A stretch of 64,000 nucleotides of DNA from Mycobacterium sp. shizuoka-1 (GTDB taxonomy: Bacteria; Actinomycetota; Actinomycetes; Mycobacteriales; Mycobacteriaceae), in NCBI RefSeq assembly GCF_002723835.1, contig NZ_BEWG01000057.1, positions 40,366 through 104,365 on the forward strand. Direction: 5' to 3'. A program made the position numbers and the translations under genes. This document shows, one piece after another, positions 54,745 through 64,000 of the stretch; the first letter of the stretch is position 1, and each line of letters starts with the position of its first letter. Under the pieces are notes generated by a model that did not search any database, was not told the DNA's origin, and saw nothing but the letters and a program-made list of their open reading frames with translations.

Positions 54745-54750
54745 TAGCGT
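54745..54750 (+). promoter_or_regulatory. -10 element of amidase gene, leaderless arrangement
   Basis: TAGCGT (TAnnnT) ends 7 nt before the ATG at 54758, with no Shine-Dalgarno. Confidence 0.4.
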
Positions 54751-54757
54751 CGGGTGA

Positions 54758-56194
54758 ATGCAATATGTGCACGCCTTCGGCGACGACGCGCTCGGTGACC
54801 TGGATGCGGTAGCCCTGGTCGACGCCCTGCGGACCGGAAAGGTATCTGCCCCGGAGCTCGTCGAGGCCGCGATCGCCCGCACCGAGGCGGTCAACCCGCT
54901 CCTGAACGGTCTGGCGCACGCGACCTTCGACCGGGCGCTGGCTCGCGCCCGGGCCGGCGGCCGCGGCTACTTCGCCGGGGTGCCCACGTTCATCAAGGAC
55001 AACGTCGACGTCGAGGGCATGCCGACGATGCAGGGCACCGACGCCTGGGATCCGCGTCCGCTACCGGCCCACGGGGAGTTCGCCGACTTCTTCCTGTCCA
55101 CCGGCCTGGTGCCGCTGGGCAAGACCCAGCTCTCGGAGTTCGGGTTCAGCGCCTCGGCCGAGCATCCCCGCCTGGGTGCGGTGCGCAACCCGTGGGACAC
55201 CGACTTCACCGCCGGGGCGTCATCGTCGGGCTCGGGGGCGTTCGTGGCCGCCGGTGTGGTGCCCATCGCGCACGCGAACGACGGTGGTGGCTCCATCCGC
55301 ATCCCGGCTGCATGCAACGGCCTGGTCGGCCTCAAGCCGTCCCGCGGGCGGCTGCCGCTGGACAAGATGTCCCGCCAGATGCCGGTGCGCATCGTCAACG
55401 ACGGTGTGCTGACCCGCACCGTGCGCGACACCGCGGCCTTCTACCGGGAAGCCGAACGCGTCTGGCGCAACCGTCGGCTGGAGCCGATCGGAGCGGTCAC
55501 CGGCCCGGGCGCCGCTCGGCTGCGAGTCGCCGTCGTCACCCAGTCGGTGAACCGGCAGGCTGCCCCGAGTATTCGCGAGCGCACGCTGCAGACCGCCGAA
55601 CTGCTTGCGGGCCTGGGTCACAACGTCGAATACCTCGACCGCAACCCGGTGCCGAGTTACTTCGTCGACGACTTCCTCTTGTATTGGGCACTTTTGGCGA
55701 TGACGCTGGTGCGCACCGGTCAGCGGACCTTCGGGGAGAGCTTCGACAAGGCCAAGCTGGACAACCTCACGCTGGGACTCGACCGCCACGCCAGCCGGAA
55801 CTTGCACAAGATGCCGGTGGCGATCACCCGGTTGCGCCGGCTGCGGCGAGTCACCGCACGGCTCTACAGCACCTACGACGTACTGCTGATGCCGACGCTG
55901 GCCGAGGAGACTCCGCGCATCGGACACCTGGACCCCACCGCGGACTATCGGCAGATCATCGACCGACTGGTCGACTGGGTCGCGTTCACGCCACTGCAGA
56001 ATGTGACGGGGGAGCCGGCAATCTCGTTGCCGCTGGCCCGATCCGCGTCCGGGATGCCGGTGGGCATGATGTTGTCGGCCCCGATCGGGCATGAACGCCG
56101 GCTGCTGGAGCTCGCCTTCGAACTCGAGGCCGCCAATCCGTGGCCGCGCATCGACACCGCCCCACAGGTGTCGGAAGGTTCCCGCGAGCCCTGA
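54758..56194 (+). CDS. Amidase signature family enzyme
   Basis: A 478-residue amidase with the Ser-cisSer-Lys triad: Lys in FIKDNVDVEGMPTMQGT, cis-Ser in GASSSGSGAFVAAGVVPIAHANDGGGSIRIPA (partly quoted) and the nucleophile in GGGSIRIPA. The ligand range of this family is wide (aryl amides, nitrile-pathway amides, others). It is the counterpart of amiC (Rv2888c) in M. tuberculosis by order, from memory. The ATG lies 7 nt after TAGCGT. Confidence 0.9.
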   Translation: MQYVHAFGDDALGDLDAVALVDALRTGKVSAPELVEAAIARTEAVNPLLNGLAHATFDRALARARAGGRGYFAGVPTFIKDNVDVEGMPTMQGTDAWDPRPLPAHGEFADFFLSTGLVPLGKTQLSEFGFSASAEHPRLGAVRNPWDTDFTAGASSSGSGAFVAAGVVPIAHANDGGGSIRIPAACNGLVGLKPSRGRLPLDKMSRQMPVRIVNDGVLTRTVRDTAAFYREAERVWRNRRLEPIGAVTGPGAARLRVAVVTQSVNRQAAPSIRERTLQTAELLAGLGHNVEYLDRNPVPSYFVDDFLLYWALLAMTLVRTGQRTFGESFDKAKLDNLTLGLDRHASRNLHKMPVAITRLRRLRRVTARLYSTYDVLLMPTLAEETPRIGHLDPTADYRQIIDRLVDWVAFTPLQNVTGEPAISLPLARSASGMPVGMMLSAPIGHERRLLELAFELEAANPWPRIDTAPQVSEGSREP

Positions 56195-56361
56195 GTGGAT
56201 ACCTTGATTTAACAGCGCGGGTGTTCACTTAACCGGCCCGACATCAGCGGCTTCGGTCCGCGAAACAGGGCAGCCGGAATATGTTCGGTGTGGAAACCTC
56301 TGCCTCCACAACGATTTCGCGACCATCGGCGATCGCCACCTCTTCGGGGAACAACACCATT

Positions 56362-57459
56362 GTGTGTCTTCTCCGGTTTGCGTGGGCGAACATTCGTCGG
56401 CGGCCCGAGCGATTTGTGTTGTCTGTTCTCGGTATCGCACTGGCCCTGACCTGTGTGACGGTGGTGCGCACGATCTCGTCGAGCTTCGCCATCACCGGCG
56501 CGGACTCGGTGACCGACGTGCTCGGTGGCGCCGCGCTGTGGGCGGTACCTGCCGCCGGCGTGCACTACGACAGCACCGTTCAGGCGCTTGTCGCCGATGG
56601 TCCGGCGCCCGCGATCGACCTCCCTGAGGGGTGGCGGGCGATCAAGACGCTGTCCGGAACCGCGGACATCGACGGCACGCCGGTGTCGGTGCGCGGGACT
56701 GATGAAACCCCAACTGGGAAAGCTGTTTTGGGTTCAGGAGTAGCGCAGCGGCTGGGCGTGCACGACGGCGACCGGATCACGGTCGGCGGGCAGGATCTCG
56801 CGGCGCAGGTGGCGGGTGACGGGCAATCGGTGACGGTGTCGTCACCGCTGGCCCAGCGCATCGTCGGCGACAACGGATGGTGGACGGTCTACCCGCCGGC
56901 CGGTCAGGAGAAGAGCCGCGCCCTGGGCAGCACGTTCGGCGCGGCAGTGGGCCTGCCCTCGACGCCGGACCCATCGGTCAAACCGGATCCCGCCGGAGCC
57001 GGTCTGATCTATGACACCGTCGGCGGCACCGGCCCGCTGACCTTCGACCAGAAATACTCAGCTCTGTTCTCCGGAAAGGTCACCAGCTCCACCCTCGGCA
57101 TCATCTCGATCATCGGGCTGGTGCTCGGCTTCATCATCGCGGTGTCCTCGTTCTTGGCCGCAGTGCAGGAACGCCGACGTGAATTCGGCATCATGTCCAG
57201 CATCGGGCTGGCCGACGAGGTGCTCTACTTCTTCCTGGTGGAGTCCGCCGTCGTCTTCGTGGCGGCCTACGTGCTGGGGGTGGCGGCCGCGGGAATCGCT
57301 GTGTGGCTGGTGATTCCGGGTATCGCCACCCCGATCGCCTGGTTGCAGGCGGCGGGCATGGTGGCGGGCTTCCTGCCGGCGATGTCGATCGTCGGCGCGC
57401 TGATCCCGGTGCACCGGCTGCTGCAGAACCGCCCCGTCGACCTGCTCGGAGCGCGCTGA
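56362..57459 (+). CDS. FtsX/MacB-type ABC transporter permease
   Basis: A membrane subunit of about 365 residues. The pattern is one N-terminal helix (RRPERFVLSVLGIALALTCVTVV), a large extracellular domain (about 50-240, MacB_PCD-like) and three C-terminal helices of the FtsX core. Such systems extrude or mechanotransmit rather than import. GTG 56362 places the protein start directly before the conserved RFAWANIRRRPERF; the ATG at 56281 would add 27 residues and is a real alternative. The second permease starts at its stop codon (TGATG). Confidence 0.8.
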   Translation: MCLLRFAWANIRRRPERFVLSVLGIALALTCVTVVRTISSSFAITGADSVTDVLGGAALWAVPAAGVHYDSTVQALVADGPAPAIDLPEGWRAIKTLSGTADIDGTPVSVRGTDETPTGKAVLGSGVAQRLGVHDGDRITVGGQDLAAQVAGDGQSVTVSSPLAQRIVGDNGWWTVYPPAGQEKSRALGSTFGAAVGLPSTPDPSVKPDPAGAGLIYDTVGGTGPLTFDQKYSALFSGKVTSSTLGIISIIGLVLGFIIAVSSFLAAVQERRREFGIMSSIGLADEVLYFFLVESAVVFVAAYVLGVAAAGIAVWLVIPGIATPIAWLQAAGMVAGFLPAMSIVGALIPVHRLLQNRPVDLLGAR

Positions 57460-58025
57460 TGATCAAGTTCGGACTGTCCTACGGCTGGCTGTCTGCGCGG
57501 CGGCGGGTCCGCGAGATGGTGCTGCCGATCGTCACCACCGCCACCGGAGCTTTCCTCGTGGTCATCGTGTTCGGGATGTCCGCGGGGATCCAGGCCCAGT
57601 CCGCATCGTTGGGCCACGCCGCCGAAATCGGCCGGGCGGTCATCCTGATCGCCATCACCGTGCTGCTGGTCGGCGTCGTCGAGGTGGCCGTCGCCACCAC
57701 CCGCACCATCGCCCACCGCACCCGCGAACTCGGGGTGCTGGGGGCCACCGGTGTGCGGCGCCGGCCCGTCGTCGCAGCACTATTGGTCGAACCGGCGCTC
57801 ACCGCCGTCCTCGGCGCGCTGGCCGGCGTGGTGCTGGCTGCGCTCACCGCGATCGTGCTGGGCGCGCTCGGGGTGGTTCCCACCGGGGTCTCACCGGCCG
57901 GTCTCGGCCTCGGTGCGGCGATCGCCGTCGTGGTCAGCATCGCCGCAGCCCTGGCCACCAGCATCGTGCCCACCTGGAACGCAGCGTCGCGTCCTCCCAT
58001 CCGTTCCCTGTCGACCGGAGGCTAG
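57459..58025 (+). CDS. Short FtsX-like ABC permease subunit
   Basis: A 188-residue membrane protein with about four helices. It begins MIKFGLSYGWLSARRRVREMVLPIVTTATGAFLVV (partly quoted) and contains the FtsX core, with RTRELGVLGATGVRRRPVVAALLVEPALTAVLG (partly) between helices. It lacks the large extracellular domain of the upstream subunit, so the transporter would be an asymmetric heterodimer. ATG 57459 overlaps the upstream stop by one base; the ATPase gene follows after 2 bp. Confidence 0.82.
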   Translation: MIKFGLSYGWLSARRRVREMVLPIVTTATGAFLVVIVFGMSAGIQAQSASLGHAAEIGRAVILIAITVLLVGVVEVAVATTRTIAHRTRELGVLGATGVRRRPVVAALLVEPALTAVLGALAGVVLAALTAIVLGALGVVPTGVSPAGLGLGAAIAVVVSIAAALATSIVPTWNAASRPPIRSLSTGG

Positions 58026-58027
58026 AC

Positions 58028-58750
58028 ATGACCGCAGTCGAAGACGCCACCCCGCTGCAAGCACCGGCGCCCGAGCCGTCCCCGGTGATCGAGATCAGCG
58101 ACGTGTGGAAGCTGCACAAATTGGGCGACGAGGTGGTCAAGGCGCTGATCGCCGCCGAACTTACTGTCATGCCAGGCGAATTCGTCTGCCTGATGGGCCC
58201 CAGCGGCAGCGGAAAGTCCACCTTGCTGAACATCATCGGCGGCCTGGACCGGCCGACCAAAGGCTCGGTGCTCATCGCCGGACAGGACACCGCCAGGCTC
58301 ACCGAGAGCCAGTTCGCCGCGCTGCGCCACGACACCATCGGCTTCATCTTCCAGAGCTACAACCTGATCCCGTTCTTGTCGGCGGTCGAAAACGTCGAGC
58401 TGCCACTGATGTTCGAGCCCTACGACCGCAAGTCGTTACGACAGCGGGCGCTGGAGCTGCTCGATCTGGTGGGCCTGAGTCACCGGGTGCATCATCAGCC
58501 GACCAAGATGTCCGGCGGGGAACAGCAGCGGACCGCGATCGCGCGATCACTGATCAGCAACCCGACGCTGGTGCTCGCCGACGAGCCGACCGCCAATCTC
58601 GACCACCGCACGGGGGAGACGGTGGTGCGCATGCTGCGCGACCTGTGTTCGACGCTGGGCGTCACCGTGGTTGCCAGCACCCACGATCCCACGGTGGCCG
58701 ACGAAGCGAGCCGTGTTGTCCGGATGAGAGACGGACAGATCATCAATTGA
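58028..58750 (+). CDS. ABC transporter ATP-binding protein (LolD/MacB type)
   Basis: The 240-residue ATPase for the two FtsX-like permeases. Walker A is GPSGSGKSTLLNIIGG, Q-loop FIFQSYNLIP, signature MSGGEQQRTAIARSL, Walker B LVLADEPTANLD and H-loop ASTHDPTVA. This class couples to FtsX-type permeases. The export substrate is unknown. A permease of another type (APC) starts 45 bp later. Confidence 0.92.
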   Translation: MTAVEDATPLQAPAPEPSPVIEISDVWKLHKLGDEVVKALIAAELTVMPGEFVCLMGPSGSGKSTLLNIIGGLDRPTKGSVLIAGQDTARLTESQFAALRHDTIGFIFQSYNLIPFLSAVENVELPLMFEPYDRKSLRQRALELLDLVGLSHRVHHQPTKMSGGEQQRTAIARSLISNPTLVLADEPTANLDHRTGETVVRMLRDLCSTLGVTVVASTHDPTVADEASRVVRMRDGQIIN

Positions 58751-58795
58751 CCCAAGCAGGAATCAACTGCCCCTAACGGGATTGGGAGTACACGT

Positions 58796-60316
58796 ATGAC
58801 GCAAGAACTCGAGGCGCCAGCGTCGGCTCAGCGTGACAAGCTTCTGACCACAGAACTCGTCCCTGAGCAGATTCTGCCCAAGGTGATGACCACCTACGGC
58901 CTGGTCGCCACCTATGTCTTCATCATCTGCTGGTTGACCGGATCGTCGGTGATGGCAGCAGGCGGCTGGACCGCGATTCCGATGTGGGTGCTGGGCATCC
59001 TGACGTTCCTGGTGCCCGCGGGTATGGCGGTCGCCGAACTGGGCAACCTGTGGCCCGGCCAAGGTGGTGTGTACATCTGGGCCACCCGCACCATGGGTGA
59101 GACCTGGGGCTTCATCGGCGGTTACCTGTCGTGGATCCCGGTGATCCTCAACGCCGCATCCTCGCCGGCGATCATCCTGCAGTTCCTGCTGCTGGCCTTC
59201 CACGCCGAGCTCGGCCTGACGCTGTCCATCATCCTGCAGGTGGCGATCCTGTGGGGCGTGATCGGTCTGTCGCTGGCGAAGTTGGCGGCCAACCAGCGCG
59301 TCATGAACATCGTGTTCGTGGTCTACGGCGTGCTGACCGCGGTCATCTTCGTGTCCGGGCTGATCTATGCGATCCGCAACGGATCGGGAACGCCGTTCAG
59401 CATCGAAGCGGCCACGGTGCCCGACTTCGCCGGGGCCGGCTTCCTGTACGGCACCGTGCTGCTGTACCTGCTCGGTGTCGAGACGCCGTACAACATGGGC
59501 GCGGAGTTCCTCTCGGTGCGCAAGAGCGGCCCGAAGATGGTCATCTGGGGGTCGGCGGCGCTGGTCGCGATCTACCTGCTGACCACGCTGGGCACCATGA
59601 TGGTGCTGCCGTCCGACCAGATCGATCCGGTCACCGGCGTCATCGGCATGCTGGGCACCGCCGCGCCCAAGGGTGTGATGGAAGTCTGCGCAATCGTGTT
59701 GGCCGGCATCGTGTTCGTCGCGCTGATGACCTATCAGGTCACCTACTCCCGGCTCATCTTCGTCTCGGGCCTGGAGCGCCATCTGCCGCGGATCTTCACC
59801 CACCTCAACCCGCGCACCCGTAACCCGGTGACCGCCATCCTGATCCAGGGCGTGCTGTCGTCGCTGATCCTGGTCGGGTTGTATTCGCAGAGCAGCATGG
59901 CCAACGTCACGGTGTTCCTGCAGGGCGGCCTGTCCACCGTCTGGCTGGTCTCCGGGTTCTTCTTCCTGTTCCCAGTCATCATCGCCCGCAAGAAGTACGC
60001 CGACCGCTACGCCACCGAGAAGTTCTGGCGGATCCCCGGCGGCACGGTCGGTGTGTGGATCACCGTCGTGGTCGGCACGATCGGCACCATCGGCGGTGTC
60101 TACTACTCGTTCGCCAAGTCCTGGATCAAGGACGTTCCGGACAGCACCTGGATGGTGTGGACGGGCGGCATCTCACTGGGGATGATCGCGCTCGGCGTCG
60201 TCGTCTATGTCTTCGGCCGCCGCTCCGCGCACAAGATGAATTCCGAAGACGCACTGGCCCACCTGGCCGTGCTCGATCTCAAGAAGTCCGATACACCTAG
60301 CCCTGAGGCGGTTTAG
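58796..60316 (+). CDS. APC-family amino acid/amine permease
   Basis: A 506-residue transporter with about 12 helices of the APC superfamily. It has the early PGQGGVYIWATRTMGETWGF and EFLSVRKSGPK motifs of the amine/amino-acid branch. Uptake of an amine is suggested because a copper amine oxidase starts 6 bp after its stop. The start ATG has a GGGA-type site upstream. Confidence 0.87.
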   Translation: MTQELEAPASAQRDKLLTTELVPEQILPKVMTTYGLVATYVFIICWLTGSSVMAAGGWTAIPMWVLGILTFLVPAGMAVAELGNLWPGQGGVYIWATRTMGETWGFIGGYLSWIPVILNAASSPAIILQFLLLAFHAELGLTLSIILQVAILWGVIGLSLAKLAANQRVMNIVFVVYGVLTAVIFVSGLIYAIRNGSGTPFSIEAATVPDFAGAGFLYGTVLLYLLGVETPYNMGAEFLSVRKSGPKMVIWGSAALVAIYLLTTLGTMMVLPSDQIDPVTGVIGMLGTAAPKGVMEVCAIVLAGIVFVALMTYQVTYSRLIFVSGLERHLPRIFTHLNPRTRNPVTAILIQGVLSSLILVGLYSQSSMANVTVFLQGGLSTVWLVSGFFFLFPVIIARKKYADRYATEKFWRIPGGTVGVWITVVVGTIGTIGGVYYSFAKSWIKDVPDSTWMVWTGGISLGMIALGVVVYVFGRRSAHKMNSEDALAHLAVLDLKKSDTPSPEAV

Positions 60317-60322
60317 CTCGAT

Positions 60323-62302
60323 ATGACCATGGACAGCACCGTGCTGAGCACGGCGATCACCGACGACCGTGCGTGTTACCCGCTCGACCCGTTGAGCGGT
60401 GCCGAGATCGAGGCGGCCGCTGCCGTCGTCAAGGCGTCCGAGTACACCAGTCCGACACTGAAGTTCGTGATGATCCAGCTCGCCGAGCCGGAGAAGAACC
60501 CGCAGTTGACCTTCGAGTCGATGTCCGACGTGCCGCGGCGGGCGTTCATCACGATGTACGACCCGGCGGCCAAGATGATCTACGAATCGGTCGTCGACAT
60601 CGGCGCTCGCGTGGTGGAGACCTGGACGGCGATCCCGGGCCGCTTCCCGTCCTATCTGGTCGAGCACATGACCGGCGTGGAGGAGGTGGTCCGCGCCGAC
60701 CCGCGGTGGCAGGAGGCGATGCGCAAGCGCGGCATCACCGACTTCGACCTGGCGATGATCGACCCGTGGCCGGCCGGCTACTACGGCGCGCAGGACCACT
60801 ACGACAACTCACCGCTGATCTGCCGGCCGTTGACCTTCATGCGGGCGGCACCCTCCGAGCATGGTTACGCGCGTCCGGTCGAAGGCGTGATCGTCACCTT
60901 CGACCTGGACTCGATGACGGTGCTCGACGTCGAGGATCACGGGGTGGTGCCGCTGCCGCCGAAGGCGGGTAACTACTCGGCCCAGTTCATGTTCGACGAG
61001 AACAACCGGCCGGCGTTCACCGAATTCCGCGACGATGTCAAGACCATCGACATCACCCAGCCGGACGGGCCGAGCTTCACCGTCGACGGCTGGAAGGTGC
61101 AGTGGCAGAAGTGGTCTCTGCGGGTCGGCTTCAATCCCCGCGAGGGACTGACCCTGCACGAGATCACCTACAACGACCGTGGCACGGTGCGCCCGATCAT
61201 GTACCGGGCGGCGCTGTCGGAGATGGTGGTGCCCTACGGCGACACGTCGCCGACGCACTGGAACAAGAACGTGTTCGACATGGGCGAGGTCGGGATGGGT
61301 TTCTCGGCCAACCCGTTGACGCTGGGCTGTGACTGTCTGGGCGAGATCTTCTACTTCGACGGCACTGTGCACGATTCGGACGGCAACGCCGTGACGATTC
61401 CGAACGCCATCTGCATGCACGAGGAGGATTACGGGATCTCCTGGAAGCACACCGACTTCCGCACCGGCGAGGTCGAGGTGCGCCGGTCGCGGCGGCTGGT
61501 GATCTCGATGATCTGCACGGTGGGCAACTACGAGTACGGGTTCTTCTGGTACCTGTACAACGACGCCTCGATCGAGATGGAGGTCAAGCTCTCCGGGGTG
61601 CTCACCACGGGCTCGATTCCGGAAGGGGAGAAGCCACGCTGGGGCAAGCTCGTCGCGCCCGGCATCTACGGACCCAACCATCAGCACTTCTTCAACTTCC
61701 GGCTGGACATGAGCATCGACGGCCCGAACAACAGTGTGTACGAGGTGGATTCGGTGGTCGAACCCGAACCCGAGCTCAATCCGCACCACAACGCCTGGAT
61801 CGCCAAGGACACGCTGGTGGCCTCGGAGGCCGAGGGGGCTCGGGACTGGAACTGGCAGACCGGCCGGTACTGGAAGGTCACCAACCCGTCGAAGGTCAAC
61901 GAGCTCGGCGCCGAGGTGGGCTACAAGCTCATGCCACGCGATCCGGTGCCGGTGATGGTGCAGGAGGGGTCCTACATCTACGACCGGGCCCGTTTCGTCC
62001 AGCACAACCTGTGGGTGACCAAGTACGACCCGGCCGAGAAGTTCGCCGCCGGTGACTACATGTACCAGTGCACCGAGGCGCAGGGCCTGCCGCAGTACGT
62101 GGCCGACGACGCGCCACTGGAGAACACCGACGTCGTGCTCTGGTACACCGTCGGCGCCCATCACATCGTGTGCCCGGAGGACTGGCCGGTGATGCCCTGC
62201 CACTACACCGGATTCAAGATGAAGCCGGTCGGGTTCTTCGACGGGAACCCGGCGCTCGACGTCCCGCCGTCACCGCCGAAGGGCTGCCATTCCCACCACT
62301 AG
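60323..62302 (+). CDS. Copper-containing primary amine oxidase
   Basis: A 659-residue quinoprotein oxidising primary amines to aldehydes with release of ammonia and H2O2. The cofactor-forming tyrosine is in VGNYEYG (consensus N-Y-[DE]-Y), giving topaquinone. Copper ligands are the HxH in PNHQHFFNFRLD and a C-terminal His in PVMPCHYTGF. There is no signal peptide, so it is cytosolic. It matches the bacterial tyramine/phenylethylamine oxidase branch, but the natural amine is not known. It is next to the APC permease and near a MarR regulator. Confidence 0.93.
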   Translation: MTMDSTVLSTAITDDRACYPLDPLSGAEIEAAAAVVKASEYTSPTLKFVMIQLAEPEKNPQLTFESMSDVPRRAFITMYDPAAKMIYESVVDIGARVVETWTAIPGRFPSYLVEHMTGVEEVVRADPRWQEAMRKRGITDFDLAMIDPWPAGYYGAQDHYDNSPLICRPLTFMRAAPSEHGYARPVEGVIVTFDLDSMTVLDVEDHGVVPLPPKAGNYSAQFMFDENNRPAFTEFRDDVKTIDITQPDGPSFTVDGWKVQWQKWSLRVGFNPREGLTLHEITYNDRGTVRPIMYRAALSEMVVPYGDTSPTHWNKNVFDMGEVGMGFSANPLTLGCDCLGEIFYFDGTVHDSDGNAVTIPNAICMHEEDYGISWKHTDFRTGEVEVRRSRRLVISMICTVGNYEYGFFWYLYNDASIEMEVKLSGVLTTGSIPEGEKPRWGKLVAPGIYGPNHQHFFNFRLDMSIDGPNNSVYEVDSVVEPEPELNPHHNAWIAKDTLVASEAEGARDWNWQTGRYWKVTNPSKVNELGAEVGYKLMPRDPVPVMVQEGSYIYDRARFVQHNLWVTKYDPAEKFAAGDYMYQCTEAQGLPQYVADDAPLENTDVVLWYTVGAHHIVCPEDWPVMPCHYTGFKMKPVGFFDGNPALDVPPSPPKGCHSHH

Positions 62303-63449
<1,147 letters not shown>

Positions 63450-63467
63450 CAACCGGCCGGGCTGTCG

Positions 63468-63473
63468 TACGCT
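63468..63473 (+). promoter_or_regulatory. -10 element of small membrane protein gene, leaderless arrangement
   Basis: TACGCT ends 6 nt before the ATG at 63480, identical in sequence and spacing to the lepB element at 34253-34258. Confidence 0.45.
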
Positions 63474-63479
63474 GACGCC

Positions 63480-63833
63480 ATGGAACTACTACGCAACGTA
63501 GTCGTGTTGCTGCACATCGTCGGCTTCGCGGCCACGTTCGGGGCATGGGTGGCCGAGGCGACGGCCCGCAGATTCCGTACCACCCGGGTGATGGACTACG
63601 GACTGCTGATCTCGTTGCTCACCGGGCTCGCCCTGGCCGCACCCTGGCCGGCGGGAATTGCCCTGAACTACCCCAAGATCGGGGTCAAGCTGGCGATTCT
63701 GGTGGTGCTCGGCGGACTGCTCGGGATGGGCAATGCCCGCCAGCGGCGTACCGGGCAGCCGGTGCCGCGGCCGCTCTTCGTCTCGGTGGGTGTCTTGTCA
63801 CTGGCCGCGGCCGCCATCGCCGTGTTGTGGTGA
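63480..63833 (+). CDS. Small integral membrane protein (117 aa)
   Basis: A 117-residue protein with about four hydrophobic segments (LLRNVVVLLHIVGFAATFGAWV; YGLLISLLTGLALAAPW; VKLAILVVLGGLLGM; LFVSVGVLSLAAAAIAVL), with a conserved-looking His in the first. The pattern resembles short CopD/DUF2214-like proteins, but I cannot assign a family with confidence. Confidence 0.7.
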   Translation: MELLRNVVVLLHIVGFAATFGAWVAEATARRFRTTRVMDYGLLISLLTGLALAAPWPAGIALNYPKIGVKLAILVVLGGLLGMGNARQRRTGQPVPRPLFVSVGVLSLAAAAIAVLW

Positions 63834-63890
63834 GGCGCGCACCAGGCATTACCCGGGCATTCGCCGGTCTCGGCGATGAGGCAGGATGGA

Positions 63891-63922
63891 AGTGCCGTCC
63901 CGAATGTCGCCGGGATGGCACT
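63891..63922 (+). other. 12-bp stem-loop between membrane protein gene and next gene
   Basis: AGTGCCGTCCCG (63891-63902) pairs with CGGGATGGCACT (63911-63922), with one G.U wobble and an 8-nt loop. No U-tract follows, so it may be a leader structure of the next gene or a weak terminator. Confidence 0.5.
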
Positions 63923-63957
63923 CTCATGCCAGGAGTCCGACTAGTCCGAGGAGTCTG

Positions 63958-64000
63958 ATGGGGGAGATGGCCGGTAGCAACGGCGCCGAGGCGACCCAGC
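63958..64000 (+). CDS. Start of a gene running off the window
   Basis: ATG 63958 is preceded by GAGGAG and the frame is open to the end of the window, encoding MGEMAGSNGAEATQ. Too little is visible for identification. Confidence 0.45.
   Translation, partial: MGEMAGSNGAEATQ

Noticed and set aside
56244-56495. Minus-strand frame overlapping the FtsX-like gene start
   Set aside because: It has no recognised family and overlaps the probable promoter and start of the permease gene.
60809-62203. 464-codon minus-strand frame within the amine oxidase region
   Set aside because: It is a shadow of the amine oxidase gene, rich in His/Arg/Val repeats typical of antisense translation.

Overview
The window looks like the chromosome of a fast-growing mycobacterium (Mycolicibacterium type). 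It is GC-rich, uses many GTG starts, and carries mycobacterium-typical genes: an MmpS/MmpL pair, sigK-rskA with an MPT70-like fasciclin protein, an MPT63-family antigen, a viuB-type siderophore-interacting protein and an LLM F420-type oxidoreductase. From family knowledge, the backbone order smc-ftsY-amt-glnB-glnD-ffh-amidohydrolase ... rpsP-KH-rimM-trmD-lppW-rplS-lepB-rnhB-DUF2469 ... yraN-comM-dprA-viuB-xerC-M23-rpsB-tsf-amidase corresponds to the M. tuberculosis Rv2922c-to-Rv2888c segment, with several accessory insertions. I saw no insertion sequence, prophage, CRISPR array, tRNA or rRNA.

Layout. 1-5152: the end of smc, a small signalling island (SpoIIE-type phosphatase and B12-binding protein, with a divergent STAS protein), then ftsY. 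5153-9653: nitrogen block amt-glnB-glnD. 9654-16582: a tightly overlapping six-gene operon, a PHP-domain hydrolase plus a complete peptide-type ABC importer. 16628-19280: ffh and an amidohydrolase. 19302-25150: secreted and envelope proteins (C39-like protease fold, two DD-carboxypeptidases around an MPT63-like protein), then a diflavin reductase behind a near-consensus IdeR iron box. 25257-27949: an NTF2-like protein, then an MPT70-like protein and sigK-rskA facing away from each other across two SigK-like promoters. 28395-36201: translation and secretion housekeeping genes (rpsP, khpA-like, rimM, trmD, rplS, lepB, rnhB), interrupted by a large MFS exporter and an lppW-like serine hydrolase. 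36203-40297: a ROK regulator with a divergent MFS gene, an unknown gene and a NagD-like phosphatase. 40405-44338: yraN-comM-dprA and the siderophore-interacting protein. 44335-48812: mmpL/mmpS, and divergently a CsoR/CstR-type regulator, a 55-residue cysteine-rich protein and a secreted protein, around one palindromic operator. 48876-56194: xerC, selO, an M23-like protein, rpsB-tsf, an LLM oxidoreductase and an amidase. 56281-62302: an FtsX-type ABC export system, then an amine permease and a copper amine oxidase. 62303-64000: a MarR regulator and divergent methyltransferase sharing twin operators, a small membrane protein and the start of one more gene.

The points most worth following are: the photoreceptor-like B12 protein (W-x9-EH motif, no DNA-binding domain) coupled to a SpoIIE phosphatase and STAS protein; the IdeR box before the diflavin reductase; the His-lacking CsoR-family regulator facing mmpS/mmpL; the paired SigK-type promoters; the nested hairpin in the rpsB leader; and several genes, including ffh and lepB, whose start codon lies 6-7 nt after a -10 element, suggesting leaderless transcripts.
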